In this document: in pieces, positions 8,858 to 16,904 of the stretch | Numbering within the stretch: position 1 is the first letter of the stretch | How the letters are laid out: the number at the start of each line of letters is the position of its first letter | Assembly (NCBI RefSeq): GCF_026126405.1 | Contig: NZ_JAFMTQ010000002.1 | Location: 229,880 to 293,879 of the forward strand | Reading direction: 5' to 3' | DNA: 64,000 nt | Source: Aureitalea sp. L0-47 | GTDB taxonomy: Bacteria; Bacteroidota; Bacteroidia; Flavobacteriales; Flavobacteriaceae | The notes under the pieces: generated by a model | Databases searched by the model: none | The model's input: the letters and a program-made list of their open reading frames with translations, nothing else | Told to the model about the DNA's origin: nothing | Translations under genes and position numbers: made by a program

Positions 8858-9667
8858 ATGAATGCATACTATCATAGATTTCTAACTGTTGAAATTACCC
8901 ATTCATATTTCGAGAGCGGAATATCTCAAAGCTTCGAACTACAGCCTTTTCAGGACACAATTACAGTCCTTAAAAATCACAGGATATTACTTCGGAAGGA
9001 ACGTAACCGTTTTGCCTTTTATGCTGGATCAAATGACCAGGATAATTTTGATATAGCCACGGAACTATCTGGTCTGGGGTTACTTCAGTTTCAACTGCTG
9101 AACAATGATCCGTTGTTTACAACCTATACTTCAAATGTTCCGATGAACATGCAGGGTACCCTCTATATCAAGAATGTAGCAGATAAAAATGAACTTCAAA
9201 TGGACTTTGGCCCTGCAAATGAACAAACCGATATCAATGCCATTGGTGTCGTGCTACTGGACACTCAACCTCTGGTAGCGCAAAACAACCCGGAGCTAAC
9301 TCTTTCGCTTTCCTTTACCACTCGTGAATTACTGTGGGAATATCAATTTGTAATTCCTGAATCGAGAAATATGGAGGTAAGCAATCTTCAAATAGAAGGA
9401 ATTGGGAATGAAAACTATGTGGGGCCAGTGGATGGGACTCTCATGGAAACTCAGAAAACCAAGGTAATGACAAGTGATAGGCCGGTAGCTCTTACGCAGA
9501 AACTGAGTAAATACCCAACCTTGAAATTGAATTACCTCGATACCATTACAAATTCGGCCAAGGAGCTGGAAATGAAACTTCCCAATCCTAGTCCGGAATC
9601 AATACGAACTGAATTAAGGGATGGAGCATTGATTCCATACCTGGTAACAACCATAGTATATGTCTGA
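8858..9667 (+). CDS. Unknown eCIS-operon protein (269 aa)
   Basis: A 269-residue protein between the cap and the sheath genes, overlapping the sheath start by 8 bases, so probably translationally coupled to it. No signal peptide, membrane span or known catalytic motif is visible. The sequence is rich in alternating polar/hydrophobic beta-strand-like segments (TLYIKNVADKNELQMDF, PELTLSLSFTTRELLWEYQF) and ends in a hydrophobic IPYLVTTIVYV. The strand-rich composition and position suggest a structural part of the particle or its assembly factor. I cannot assign it to a named family. Confidence 0.75.
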   Translation: MNAYYHRFLTVEITHSYFESGISQSFELQPFQDTITVLKNHRILLRKERNRFAFYAGSNDQDNFDIATELSGLGLLQFQLLNNDPLFTTYTSNVPMNMQGTLYIKNVADKNELQMDFGPANEQTDINAIGVVLLDTQPLVAQNNPELTLSLSFTTRELLWEYQFVIPESRNMEVSNLQIEGIGNENYVGPVDGTLMETQKTKVMTSDRPVALTQKLSKYPTLKLNYLDTITNSAKELEMKLPNPSPESIRTELRDGALIPYLVTTIVYV

Positions 9668-11174
9668 AACTTATAAAACCCCCGGAGTTTATATTCGGGA
9701 ACTGGATGCATTTGGGAATTCAGTGGTTCCGGTGCCCACTGCCGTTCCCGTTTTTATAGGGCATACAGAGAAGGCCGAATTTGAAGGAAAGGATTTATCC
9801 AACCAACCTGTAAAGATCCTGTCTTTGAAGGAATATGAGAATTATTTCGGAGCTCATTTTCCGGATACAGTTTTCAATATCCAACTAGATACTACAGCAG
9901 CAGAATTTACCACGTCCAATGGCAATATGTATACCATTAGTGCAGAATCGGCTCGATACAGGATGCCGGAAGCCATGCGGTTCTTTTATATGAATGGAGG
10001 TGGGGATTGCTATGTTATGAGCATAGGAGATTTCAATACATCGTTCGACAAAAACAAGTTTACTAATGCCGTCGATGCCCTGGAAAAAGAACATGAGATC
10101 ACGCTTTTGTTGGTTCCAGAAGCGGTTGAGCTCCCCGGACAGGATTCCTATGACGTACTCAACTTCATGATACAGCATTGCGGTGAGACCATGGATAAAT
10201 TTACTATTCTCGATATTCCCAGAGGTTACGAGGAACTTGAGCCTGTACCCAATTGTATTGATGATTTTAGGGATAAGGTAGGAGCCATAATTCAAAATCA
10301 CAATAGTTATGCAGCCGCCTATTACCCCTGGTTGCATACTTCGATCTATCAAACCAAGGATGTTTCGTATAAAAATATTTCGGAAGATTTCTACGATGAG
10401 CTTGCAGATATTATTGAAGAGGAAATAACTGCCGGAGGTGCTTCATTAAATGATTCACAGTTACAATTTCTGTCCTGCTTCAGAAATAAAGGCTTAAGTC
10501 ACAACGGACAATTCACCCTGGAACAAGCAGATGCGGCCTTGAGAAATTCGAGTCAGGATTATAAGAAGATTCTTGAAAGCATTCAGAAAAAATTAAACCT
10601 TATACCGCCGTCCTCCGCCATGGCCGGGATTTACACTATAGTAGATAATAGCGATGGTGTTTGGAAAGCACCTGCGAACGTCGCTGTACAGAGCGTTATT
10701 TCACCAGCAGTTAAGATAGGCCATGACATGCAAGAAGACCTTAACGTTCCCCTGGACGGAAAAGCTGTTTGTGCCATCCGTGCCTTCTCGGGAAGGGGGA
10801 ATATGGTATGGGGTGCCAGAACACTCGATGGTAATTCCAACGACTGGAGATACGTAAACGTAAGACGTACCCTGATCTTCCTGGAACAATCCATTAAAGA
10901 AGCAGCCAAAGCATATGTGTTCGCTCCTAATGATGCATCCACCTGGGTCAATGTAAAAAGCATGATCTCTAACTTCCTTACAGGTATATGGAGACAAGGA
11001 GGATTAGTGGGTCCGAAGCCGGAAGACGCGTACTTTGTTCACCTTGGTCTGGGAACTACAATGACCGCGGAAGATATACTCAACGGCATTCTGAATGTAA
11101 CGGTTGGAGTGGCGCTTTCCCACCCTGCCGAATTTATCATCATAACATTTCAGCAACAAATGCAAACATCATAA
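9660..11174 (+). CDS. Phage-type tail sheath protein of the eCIS
   Basis: A 504-residue contractile sheath subunit. The N-terminus (YKTPGVYIRELDAFGNSVVP, then TAVPVFIGHTEKA) and the C-terminal block (MVWGARTLD, WRYVNVRRTLIFLEQSI, FLTGIWRQGGLVGPKPEDAY) are the classic phage-sheath/Afp2-4 signatures. Subunits polymerise around the inner tube and contract to drive it into a target. Only one sheath gene is present here; Afp and PVC carry three. The central insertion of roughly residues 60-330 would form the outer domain. It follows the unknown gene with an 8-base overlap and precedes the first tube gene by 12 bases. Confidence 0.96.
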   Translation: MSETYKTPGVYIRELDAFGNSVVPVPTAVPVFIGHTEKAEFEGKDLSNQPVKILSLKEYENYFGAHFPDTVFNIQLDTTAAEFTTSNGNMYTISAESARYRMPEAMRFFYMNGGGDCYVMSIGDFNTSFDKNKFTNAVDALEKEHEITLLLVPEAVELPGQDSYDVLNFMIQHCGETMDKFTILDIPRGYEELEPVPNCIDDFRDKVGAIIQNHNSYAAAYYPWLHTSIYQTKDVSYKNISEDFYDELADIIEEEITAGGASLNDSQLQFLSCFRNKGLSHNGQFTLEQADAALRNSSQDYKKILESIQKKLNLIPPSSAMAGIYTIVDNSDGVWKAPANVAVQSVISPAVKIGHDMQEDLNVPLDGKAVCAIRAFSGRGNMVWGARTLDGNSNDWRYVNVRRTLIFLEQSIKEAAKAYVFAPNDASTWVNVKSMISNFLTGIWRQGGLVGPKPEDAYFVHLGLGTTMTAEDILNGILNVTVGVALSHPAEFIIITFQQQMQTS

Positions 11175-11186
11175 AATAAAATCATT

Positions 11187-11651
11187 ATGGCAGACGACGG
11201 ATCAGCACAAGGAAGTACATGGCCCTTACCCAAGTTCTACTTTACAGTAAACCTTGGATCCCAAGATAAAACGGTGTTCTTCCAGGAAGTATCAGGATTG
11301 GATACGGAAACTCAGCCCATTGAATATCGGCACGGAGACAATAAAGTGTTCTCCACCATTAAAATGCCCGGTATCGTAAAGACAGGGAACGTTACCCTGA
11401 AAAAGGGCATTTTCGTGAACGACAACAATTTCTGGAAGTGGTACGACGCCATTAAGATGAATACGATAAAAAGAGAAACTGTGGTCATTCAACTTCTGGA
11501 CGAATCGGCCAAACCAACAATGACCTGGACGTTGACCAATGCCTGGCCCACAAAGATCACAGGCACCGATATGAAATCGGACGCCAATGAGGTGGCCGTG
11601 GAAACACTGGAACTGGCACATGAAGGACTAACAATAGCAAATGGCGGATAA
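11187..11651 (+). CDS. eCIS inner tube protein 1 (phage tail tube gp19-like)
   Basis: A 154-residue member of the T4 gp19/Afp1-like tube family (Hcp fold). Family pattern: WPLPKFYFTVNLG at the start, FQEVSGLDTETQPIEYRHGD, a VTLKKGIFVNDNNFWKWY segment, then WTLTNAWPTKITGTDMK and VAVETLELAHEG. Hexameric rings stack to form the channel inside the sheath. It is followed 2 bases later by a second, divergent tube paralogue. The usual division is one tube for the main shaft and one for the ring next to the baseplate; which does which is not clear from sequence. Confidence 0.95.
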   Translation: MADDGSAQGSTWPLPKFYFTVNLGSQDKTVFFQEVSGLDTETQPIEYRHGDNKVFSTIKMPGIVKTGNVTLKKGIFVNDNNFWKWYDAIKMNTIKRETVVIQLLDESAKPTMTWTLTNAWPTKITGTDMKSDANEVAVETLELAHEGLTIANGG

Positions 11652-11653
11652 TT

Positions 11654-12160
11654 ATGGCAAATGAAAATCCCCCTGTAGCGTTTTATTTTCGATTGAGCTT
11701 TAACGGCCTCTCCGGTTCTGTGGATACCTCTTTTAAAGAAGTGTCCGGGATCTCGATGGAAATGGATACCGAGGAAATCGCGGAGGGAGGGAACAACAGT
11801 TTCAAACACAAAGTTCCCACCTCTGTGAAATTCTCAAATCTCGTTGTGAAGCGTGGATTGGTCCCTAAGAATTCTCCGTTGATCGAATGGTGTAATAAAA
11901 CGCTGGGGAGTAGCCTTTCAGAATTCATAGATGCCAAGAACATCGTAGTAAGTTTGCTTGACGAAAATGGCAACCCTCTTAAATCGTGGAGTTTTGCCAA
12001 TGCCTGGCCGGTAAAATGGTCGGCGGCAGATCTTAACTCCATGAACAACGAGGTATTGATCGAAACCATTGAATTTGCCTACAGTTATTTCGAAGAAGTT
12101 ACTATTTCAGGCGGGTCACAAAGTGAAGACGCTTCATTGTTTGGGGATTTGTTTGATTGA
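11654..12160 (+). CDS. eCIS inner tube protein 2 (Afp5-like tube initiator)
   Basis: A 168-residue paralogue of the preceding tube protein with the same landmarks: PVAFYFRLSFNG, FKEVSGISMEMDTEEIAEGG, LVVKRGLVPKNSPLIEW, WSFANAWPVKWSAADLNSM and VLIETIEFAYSYF. The acidic C-terminal extension (QSEDASLFGDLFD) is absent from the first tube protein. In Afp/PVC the second tube paralogue caps the spike and starts the tube, so this is the likely role here. A 65-base gap separates it from the spike gene; it holds no recognisable signal. Confidence 0.93.
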   Translation: MANENPPVAFYFRLSFNGLSGSVDTSFKEVSGISMEMDTEEIAEGGNNSFKHKVPTSVKFSNLVVKRGLVPKNSPLIEWCNKTLGSSLSEFIDAKNIVVSLLDENGNPLKSWSFANAWPVKWSAADLNSMNNEVLIETIEFAYSYFEEVTISGGSQSEDASLFGDLFD

Positions 12161-12225
12161 ATCCTTGCCTATGAGACTGAAACTACTAAGTTAAAAAGCA
12201 TTAGAATCATAACTAAAAACTAATC

Positions 12226-14010
12226 ATGCCGATATCACCTATCACAGATAAAACAGATCTGACAACCTTTACAATCCTCGCTAATGGAACCCAAATTCCA
12301 GACACCTATCAGGTAGTTAGCATTAGAACAGAACAGCATCTCAACAGAATTTCCGAGGCAGAGATAATTCTACTTGACGGGAGTGCTTCGAAAGAAACAT
12401 TTGAAATTTCCAATTCGAGTACGTTTATACCCGGCTCTATTATAGAGATCAAGCTCGGTTACCATAGCAAGGAAGAGGCCGTATTCAAGGGGATTGTTGT
12501 CAAGCAAAACATAAAAGTTAATGAAAATAATGCCCCCACACTTCATGTTCTGTGCTGGGATGAAACACTTTCTCTCACAATAGAAAGAAAAAATGCGGTC
12601 TTCAGAAATAAAACCGACAGCGATGTTATAAATCAGATCCTAAATAACCATAGGCTGACCGCTGAAATAGCAAAAACAGTTAACATACAGGAGCATTTGG
12701 TTCAGCACAATACATCTGATTGGGATTTTATCCTAAACCGAGCAAAAATTAACGGGATGGTGGTTTCTACCGAATCAGGAACGGTTAAAGTAGCACCTCC
12801 TCAAGTATCGACCAAACCGCAACTAGAGGTAACTTACGGGCATGACATATTTGCTCTGGACTGTGAGATGGATGCCGAATATCAATTCGATTCGGTAGAG
12901 AGTAGTGCCTGGAGCCCGGCTAAACAATCTGATATAGTTGCTGCATCCACCGAACCTACGCAGAATAAACAAGGGAATATTAGTGGTAAGCAACTTTCTG
13001 AAGTTTTAGGGGGTGATACTCATAAATTAATGACTTCCGCAAATATCCCTGAAGAAAATCTCAAGACATGGGCAAATGCGACTCTTTTAAACTCACGTTT
13101 ATCCCGGTTCAGGGGAACTGTTACCTTCCAGGGTTCATCACTGGCAAAAATGAACACTACCATTAAACTTAACGGAATTAGTAGCAGGTTTAATGGCGAT
13201 GCCTTTGTTTCAGGAGTGTCGCATTTGGTTGAGGCGGGAGACTGGAAAACACGAGTATCAATTGGACTTTCACATGAGAAGACTATTGAAAATGAAATTG
13301 AAGCTCCTCTGTTGGCCTCCGGCTTGATCCCCGGGATCCAGGGATTACATTCAGCAGTGGTAAAGCAAATTGATGACGATCCAAAAAGTGAATTCCGTGT
13401 GTTGGTAGAAATCCCGATTATAGATGAGAATAATGAACGCATTTGGGCAAGACTCGCTTCCCCCTATGCCGGAAATGGTATGGCTGCTTTCTTTCTTCCT
13501 GAAATAGGTGATGAAGTCATCGTTGGTTTTACGAACAATGACCCACGTAGCCCAATTATTCTAGGAAGTATGCACAGTAGTGCTAAACCCGCTCCTGAAA
13601 CTCCCGACAGAGACAATTCTGTAAAGACAATTGTTACTCGAAACAAACTTCAGCTAAAATTTGACGATGAACAAAAGTTGATCAGTTTAAATACTCCAGG
13701 CGGTAATTCGATGGTGATATCAGATACCGATGGAGGTCTGACCTTGAGCGACACACACGGCAATAAAATTGAAATGAACTCGAGTGGTATTACCATCGAC
13801 AGCAAGTCAGATCTGAACCTCAAGGCAGCCAATTCGGTGAGTATAAATGGAGCCTCAATTTCTGTTAATGGAACAGAATCCATTAGTAATACTGCTGGGA
13901 CTGTTACCATTACAGGAAACCTGACTACAAGTATTTCAGGAAACGCCGAATGTAGGGTTTCCAGTAGCGGACAAATGAGTATTACAGGAGCTATGACAAT
14001 GATTAATTGA
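12226..14010 (+). CDS. VgrG-like spike hub protein (gp27-gp5 fusion, Afp8-like)
   Basis: A 594-residue spike/hub protein. Residues 1 to about 350 resemble the phage late-control D/gp27 hub (TFTILANGTQIPDTYQVVSI, FKGIVVKQNIKVNE). Residues about 380-460 form the gp5 OB-fold (FRVLVEIPIIDENNERIWAR, PEIGDEVIVGFTNNDPRSPI, ILGSMHSS). From about 470 a repetitive strand-rich region (GGNSMVISDTDGG, HGNKIEMNSSGI, SISVNG) forms the trimeric beta-helix needle. In a contractile system this protein is the centre of the baseplate and carries the PAAR-like tip. No extra C-terminal effector domain is fused. It lies directly before the tape-measure-like gene, where other eCIS loci carry gp25-like and gp6/J-like wedge genes. 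Confidence 0.93.
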   Translation: MPISPITDKTDLTTFTILANGTQIPDTYQVVSIRTEQHLNRISEAEIILLDGSASKETFEISNSSTFIPGSIIEIKLGYHSKEEAVFKGIVVKQNIKVNENNAPTLHVLCWDETLSLTIERKNAVFRNKTDSDVINQILNNHRLTAEIAKTVNIQEHLVQHNTSDWDFILNRAKINGMVVSTESGTVKVAPPQVSTKPQLEVTYGHDIFALDCEMDAEYQFDSVESSAWSPAKQSDIVAASTEPTQNKQGNISGKQLSEVLGGDTHKLMTSANIPEENLKTWANATLLNSRLSRFRGTVTFQGSSLAKMNTTIKLNGISSRFNGDAFVSGVSHLVEAGDWKTRVSIGLSHEKTIENEIEAPLLASGLIPGIQGLHSAVVKQIDDDPKSEFRVLVEIPIIDENNERIWARLASPYAGNGMAAFFLPEIGDEVIVGFTNNDPRSPIILGSMHSSAKPAPETPDRDNSVKTIVTRNKLQLKFDDEQKLISLNTPGGNSMVISDTDGGLTLSDTHGNKIEMNSSGITIDSKSDLNLKAANSVSINGASISVNGTESISNTAGTVTITGNLTTSISGNAECRVSSSGQMSITGAMTMIN

Positions 14011-14022
14011 TAAGTAAATAGC

Positions 14023-14526
14023 ATGAACCCACTCTTTATCAACAACGCCGGATTGATCATTCTTGCACCTTACCTCGGCGTACTTTTCGATCGTTGCGGA
14101 TTAACCAACAATGGGGTATTCAAAGACAGCGAAGCGGAATTCACGGCAATCCAACTACTGGATTATGCCGGGACCGGTGAAACAAATGCAGCGGAGCACG
14201 ACTTGGTTCTTCCAAAAATTCTTTGTGGAATTCCCGTTCAGAATCCAATTGATATTTCAGCAGCAATTAGCGAAGAGCAAAAAGCAACTGTGGATAGTTT
14301 ACTGGAAGCTGTTACACAGCAATGGTCTGCGCTGAATAATACCACAATTGATGCGCTGCGCGGTTCATTCCTGATGCGAAGCGGGAAATTAGAAGAGATG
14401 GAAGAAAGTATTCATCTTAAGTTGGAACAAAAGGCATTCGATATGTTATTGGATTCTATTCCATGGAATATCAGTTCGATCAAATTGAGTTGGATGCCAA
14501 AAATATTGAAAGTAGTATGGAGATAA
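14023..14526 (+). CDS. eCIS tape-measure-family protein, C-terminal block only (167 aa)
   Basis: The 167-residue product matches the C-terminal conserved block of contractile injection system tape-measure proteins: an INNAGLIILAPYLGVLF start, a GLTNNGVFKDSEAEFTAIQLL segment, LPKILCGIP, then a FLMRSGKLEE and final LPW-like IPWNISSIKLSWMPKILKVVW pattern. Homologues known to me are several hundred residues longer, with the measuring region before this block. Here an ATG begins right at the block and only 12 bases separate it from the spike gene, so nothing upstream can encode the missing part. It overlaps the ATPase gene by 64 bases, or 10 if the later start is used. Confidence 0.82.
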   Translation: MNPLFINNAGLIILAPYLGVLFDRCGLTNNGVFKDSEAEFTAIQLLDYAGTGETNAAEHDLVLPKILCGIPVQNPIDISAAISEEQKATVDSLLEAVTQQWSALNNTTIDALRGSFLMRSGKLEEMEESIHLKLEQKAFDMLLDSIPWNISSIKLSWMPKILKVVWR

Positions 14527-15854
14527 TAAAGAAATTAGCCGACTCTATCGGCCAGGAGATTGTGTGGTTCGAAGCAGTTGCTAATACTGCTTTAACCCTA
14601 TATTTTCAGAACAACGACGGCGATACATCGATCTACGATCACAAACCACCGGCTATTGATAATGATTCGGCCTATGCCGAACTCATAAGGGAATTGGATC
14701 TCGGATTTGAAGACCGACTTCTGCTCATACTTGCTCTTATACCAGTAGTAAAACCACAGGCGCTGGATGTGTTTTTAATACGGAACCAGAACCTCAATAG
14801 TGAATTTTCAGAATTCGGAGGTATTAAGAATTCCACTGCTTCGGGCTTCGTGCCGAGTTTGGAAACGGCTTGTTTTTTACTTTCAGGGAACTCCCTGGAG
14901 GAAAGACTCCGAGTTATGAATTTATTTCAGAAGGATCATGTTTTATACCGAATTGGTGCTTTGGACTACGATGCCAAACAGGAATTCGGACTAAGGCAAC
15001 CTCTAAGAGTTTCTTATGAATATCTCGGGTTACTCACCGAAGGTAAAAAGAGACAGGCTGAGATCAGCGCGAAATTTCCTGCCCGACAGATCAGCACAGA
15101 ACTAGAGTGGGAAGATCTGGTAGTAGATAAATCCGTCCTATCCAAGCTCGACGAGATCAGGGACTACCTGGTTCACGGTGAACAGATCATGGATGAATGG
15201 CAACTTAACCGATATCTCAAAAAAGGGCTGCGAGCTTTGTTCTACGGGCCTTCGGGAACAGGTAAGACATTAGCCGCCTCACTAATTGGAAAGGCGACCA
15301 ACCGACCGGTTTTCCGCGTAGATCTCAGTTTATTGGTCTCGAAATATATCGGCGAGACAGAGAAGAATCTCGGCCTTCTGTTCAATGAGGCTGAAAACAA
15401 AGATTGGATATTGTTTTTTGACGAAGCCGATGCGCTTTTCGGGAGGCGGACCCAGACAAAATCGTCCAACGATCGATATGCTAACCAGGAGATCGCCTAT
15501 CTGTTGCAACGAATTGAAGATTTTTCCGGACTGGTGATACTGGCTACCAATATCCAAACAAACATTGACGAAGCTTTTACTCGTCGCTTCCAGGCCATGG
15601 TTCATTTTCCAACACCGGGTAAAAGGGAACGCCTGCAGCTTTGGGAGAAGTATTTTAAGAATTCATTCGAACTTGGAGCGGATGTCGATCTCAATCGGAT
15701 TTCGGAGGACTTTGAATTGAGCGGTGGAGAAATACTCAACGTCCTACGCCACTGTGCTCTTGTTGCTGCCAGAAGTAATACGAAAAAAATAAACCAGAAA
15801 GATATCCTAACAGGGATCCGAAAGGAGTATAAAAAATCTAATAAAACCTTATAA
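14463..15854 (+). CDS. AAA+ ATPase of the eCIS (Afp15/Pvc15-like)
   Basis: A 463-residue AAA+ ATPase. The N-terminal 200 residues resemble the helical domain of Afp15/Pvc15 proteins. Walker A (GPSGTGKT) lies near residue 262, Walker B (ILFFDEADALFG) near 317, and arginine-finger-like RR in DEAFTRRF further on. In PVC/Afp this ATPase is needed for particle assembly or cargo loading; it is not part of the mature particle. Two starts are possible: 14463, or 14517 (MEIIKKLADSIGQEI), which leaves only a 10-base overlap with the tape-measure-like gene. The later start is attractive because the first 18 residues are poorly conserved-looking. Confidence 0.93.
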   Translation: MEYQFDQIELDAKNIESSMEIIKKLADSIGQEIVWFEAVANTALTLYFQNNDGDTSIYDHKPPAIDNDSAYAELIRELDLGFEDRLLLILALIPVVKPQALDVFLIRNQNLNSEFSEFGGIKNSTASGFVPSLETACFLLSGNSLEERLRVMNLFQKDHVLYRIGALDYDAKQEFGLRQPLRVSYEYLGLLTEGKKRQAEISAKFPARQISTELEWEDLVVDKSVLSKLDEIRDYLVHGEQIMDEWQLNRYLKKGLRALFYGPSGTGKTLAASLIGKATNRPVFRVDLSLLVSKYIGETEKNLGLLFNEAENKDWILFFDEADALFGRRTQTKSSNDRYANQEIAYLLQRIEDFSGLVILATNIQTNIDEAFTRRFQAMVHFPTPGKRERLQLWEKYFKNSFELGADVDLNRISEDFELSGGEILNVLRHCALVAARSNTKKINQKDILTGIRKEYKKSNKTL

Positions 15855-15856
15855 CC

Positions 15857-16246
15857 ATGCCACAACAAGTATGTATGGGAGCCATGATGATCTGTTCCTT
15901 CGGGGTAGCACCGTCTTCATTGATAGTCCTTCCACAGAACAGAGTAATGACCAATAATATGCCTGCGGCGAATATTATGGATAACGTACCCATGGTAAAC
16001 ATTCTACCCTTCGGAATGTGCAGTTCTCTGGCAAATCCACAGGTGGCAGCTGCAACAACTGCGGCGCTTGGGGTACTTACTCCCATGCCATGCATCCCGG
16101 TGACCGTAGCACCATGGGCACCGGGCAGCCCTACTGTGATGCTGGCCAATATGCCTACCCTCAACAACGCCTGTACACTCAATTGTACCTGGGGGGGAGT
16201 AATCACTATTAATGATCCCGGACAGAATCAAGTTCAGGTTGGATAA
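15857..16246 (+). CDS. DUF4280/PAAR-like spike tip protein of the eCIS
   Basis: A 129-residue, cysteine- and methionine-rich protein beginning MPQQVCMGAMMICSFG and containing the NILPFGMCSSLANP, PMPCIPVT and CTLNCTWGG segments that mark the DUF4280/PAAR-like family. These small beta-structured proteins bind metal through Cys/His residues and sharpen the VgrG-like needle. It is the last gene of the operon, 2 bases after the ATPase stop, and is followed by a hairpin terminator. No toxin domain is fused to it. Confidence 0.92.
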   Translation: MPQQVCMGAMMICSFGVAPSSLIVLPQNRVMTNNMPAANIMDNVPMVNILPFGMCSSLANPQVAAATTAALGVLTPMPCIPVTVAPWAPGSPTVMLANMPTLNNACTLNCTWGGVITINDPGQNQVQVG

Positions 16247-16249
16247 TTA

Positions 16250-16275
16250 AAAAAGCCCCCCAACCGGGAGGCTTG
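16250..16275 (+). terminator. Hairpin terminator at the end of the eCIS operon
   Basis: A GCCCCCC...GGGAGGC-type hairpin directly after the PAAR-like stop, preceded by an A-run and followed by TTG. The stem is imperfect. The next gene (ssb) is convergent, so it can serve both directions. Confidence 0.5.
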
Positions 16276-16295
16276 AATTGAGAAATAAGCGAATG

Positions 16296-16628
16296 CTATT
16301 TCCCGAGCAACAATAGTTCGTTACAGAAAACTTCTGTGGTATATCGCTTATTTCCGTCCTTGTCTTCGTAGGAGCGGTTGGTGAGCTTGCCTTCGATTGC
16401 GATCTCTTTTCCTTTGACTACGTAGTTCTCTACCACATTTACGAGTCCACCACGTACGATCACGTTGTGCCAGTAGGTGCGTTCCACTTTTTCACCATTC
16501 TTGTCTTTGTAGCTGTCGTCTGTGGCAATAGAGAATTTTGCCATTTTGTTACCGTCATCGAAGGTCATGATCTCAGGGTCTTGTCCTAGTCTTCCAATCA
16601 ACTGTACTTTGTTTCTAAGTGCGTTCAT
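16296..16628 (-). CDS. ssb: Single-stranded DNA-binding protein, short form
   Basis: A 110-residue SSB comprising one OB-fold (NKVQLIGRLGQDPE, KMAKFSIATDDSY, TYWHNVIVRGGLVNVVENYV, KGKEIAIEGKLTNRSY, FCNELLLLGK). It protects single-stranded DNA in the cytoplasm. It stops at the end of the OB-fold and has neither the linker nor the acidic DDDIPF-type tip that recruits repair partners, which the usual 150-180-residue SSBs carry. Short SSBs like this are common second copies in Bacteroidota, so a longer housekeeping SSB is probably encoded elsewhere. Confidence 0.93.
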   Translation of the reverse strand: MNALRNKVQLIGRLGQDPEIMTFDDGNKMAKFSIATDDSYKDKNGEKVERTYWHNVIVRGGLVNVVENYVVKGKEIAIEGKLTNRSYEDKDGNKRYTTEVFCNELLLLGK

Positions 16629-16904
16629 AATAATTTAAATTTTAAGGTTTAACAATTGATACTATCGAACGTCTTTCATTCGACAGGGCAAACATAGAAC
16701 CACTCGGAAAACTTATTCGGTTGTGAAGTATTTACTTTCGTTTATAGTCGTTTGTAAACGTTTGTATGAGGTTTTGACAATATAAGGAACCCCCTTCAGA
16801 AGGGTTTTATAGGCAATGAGTCTTGGTCGAAACTGGAAATTTAATTATCGGTTTAATTACTACCTTTATACAAGAGTTGCTTCATTATAACCAACCATTA
16901 ACCA
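16629..16904. other. Divergent intergenic region ssb / DUF6090 gene
   Basis: 276 bases without a gene. It holds an exact minus-strand -7 element for ssb (CAAACATA on the plus strand, 16689-16696), two direct CGTTTGTA repeats at 16749-16756 and 16759-16766, and a short CCCTT/AAGGG hairpin followed by TTTTAT at 16792-16809. I see no open frame of credible length on either strand. Confidence 0.6.
16689..16696 (-). promoter_or_regulatory. -7 promoter element for ssb
   Basis: On the minus strand the sequence reads TATGTTTG, an exact TAnnTTTG match, 61 bases before the ssb start codon. No clear -33 element was identified. Confidence 0.45.

Noticed and set aside
12226..14010. VgrG-like protein as evidence of a type VI secretion system
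   Set aside because: No TssB/TssC, membrane-complex or ClpV genes are present. The sheath and tubes are of phage/Afp type, so eCIS is the better reading.
15838..16231. Minus-strand frames opposite the PAAR-like gene
   Set aside because: The plus-strand product matches DUF4280 and sits in the operon; the antisense frames result from its codon bias.
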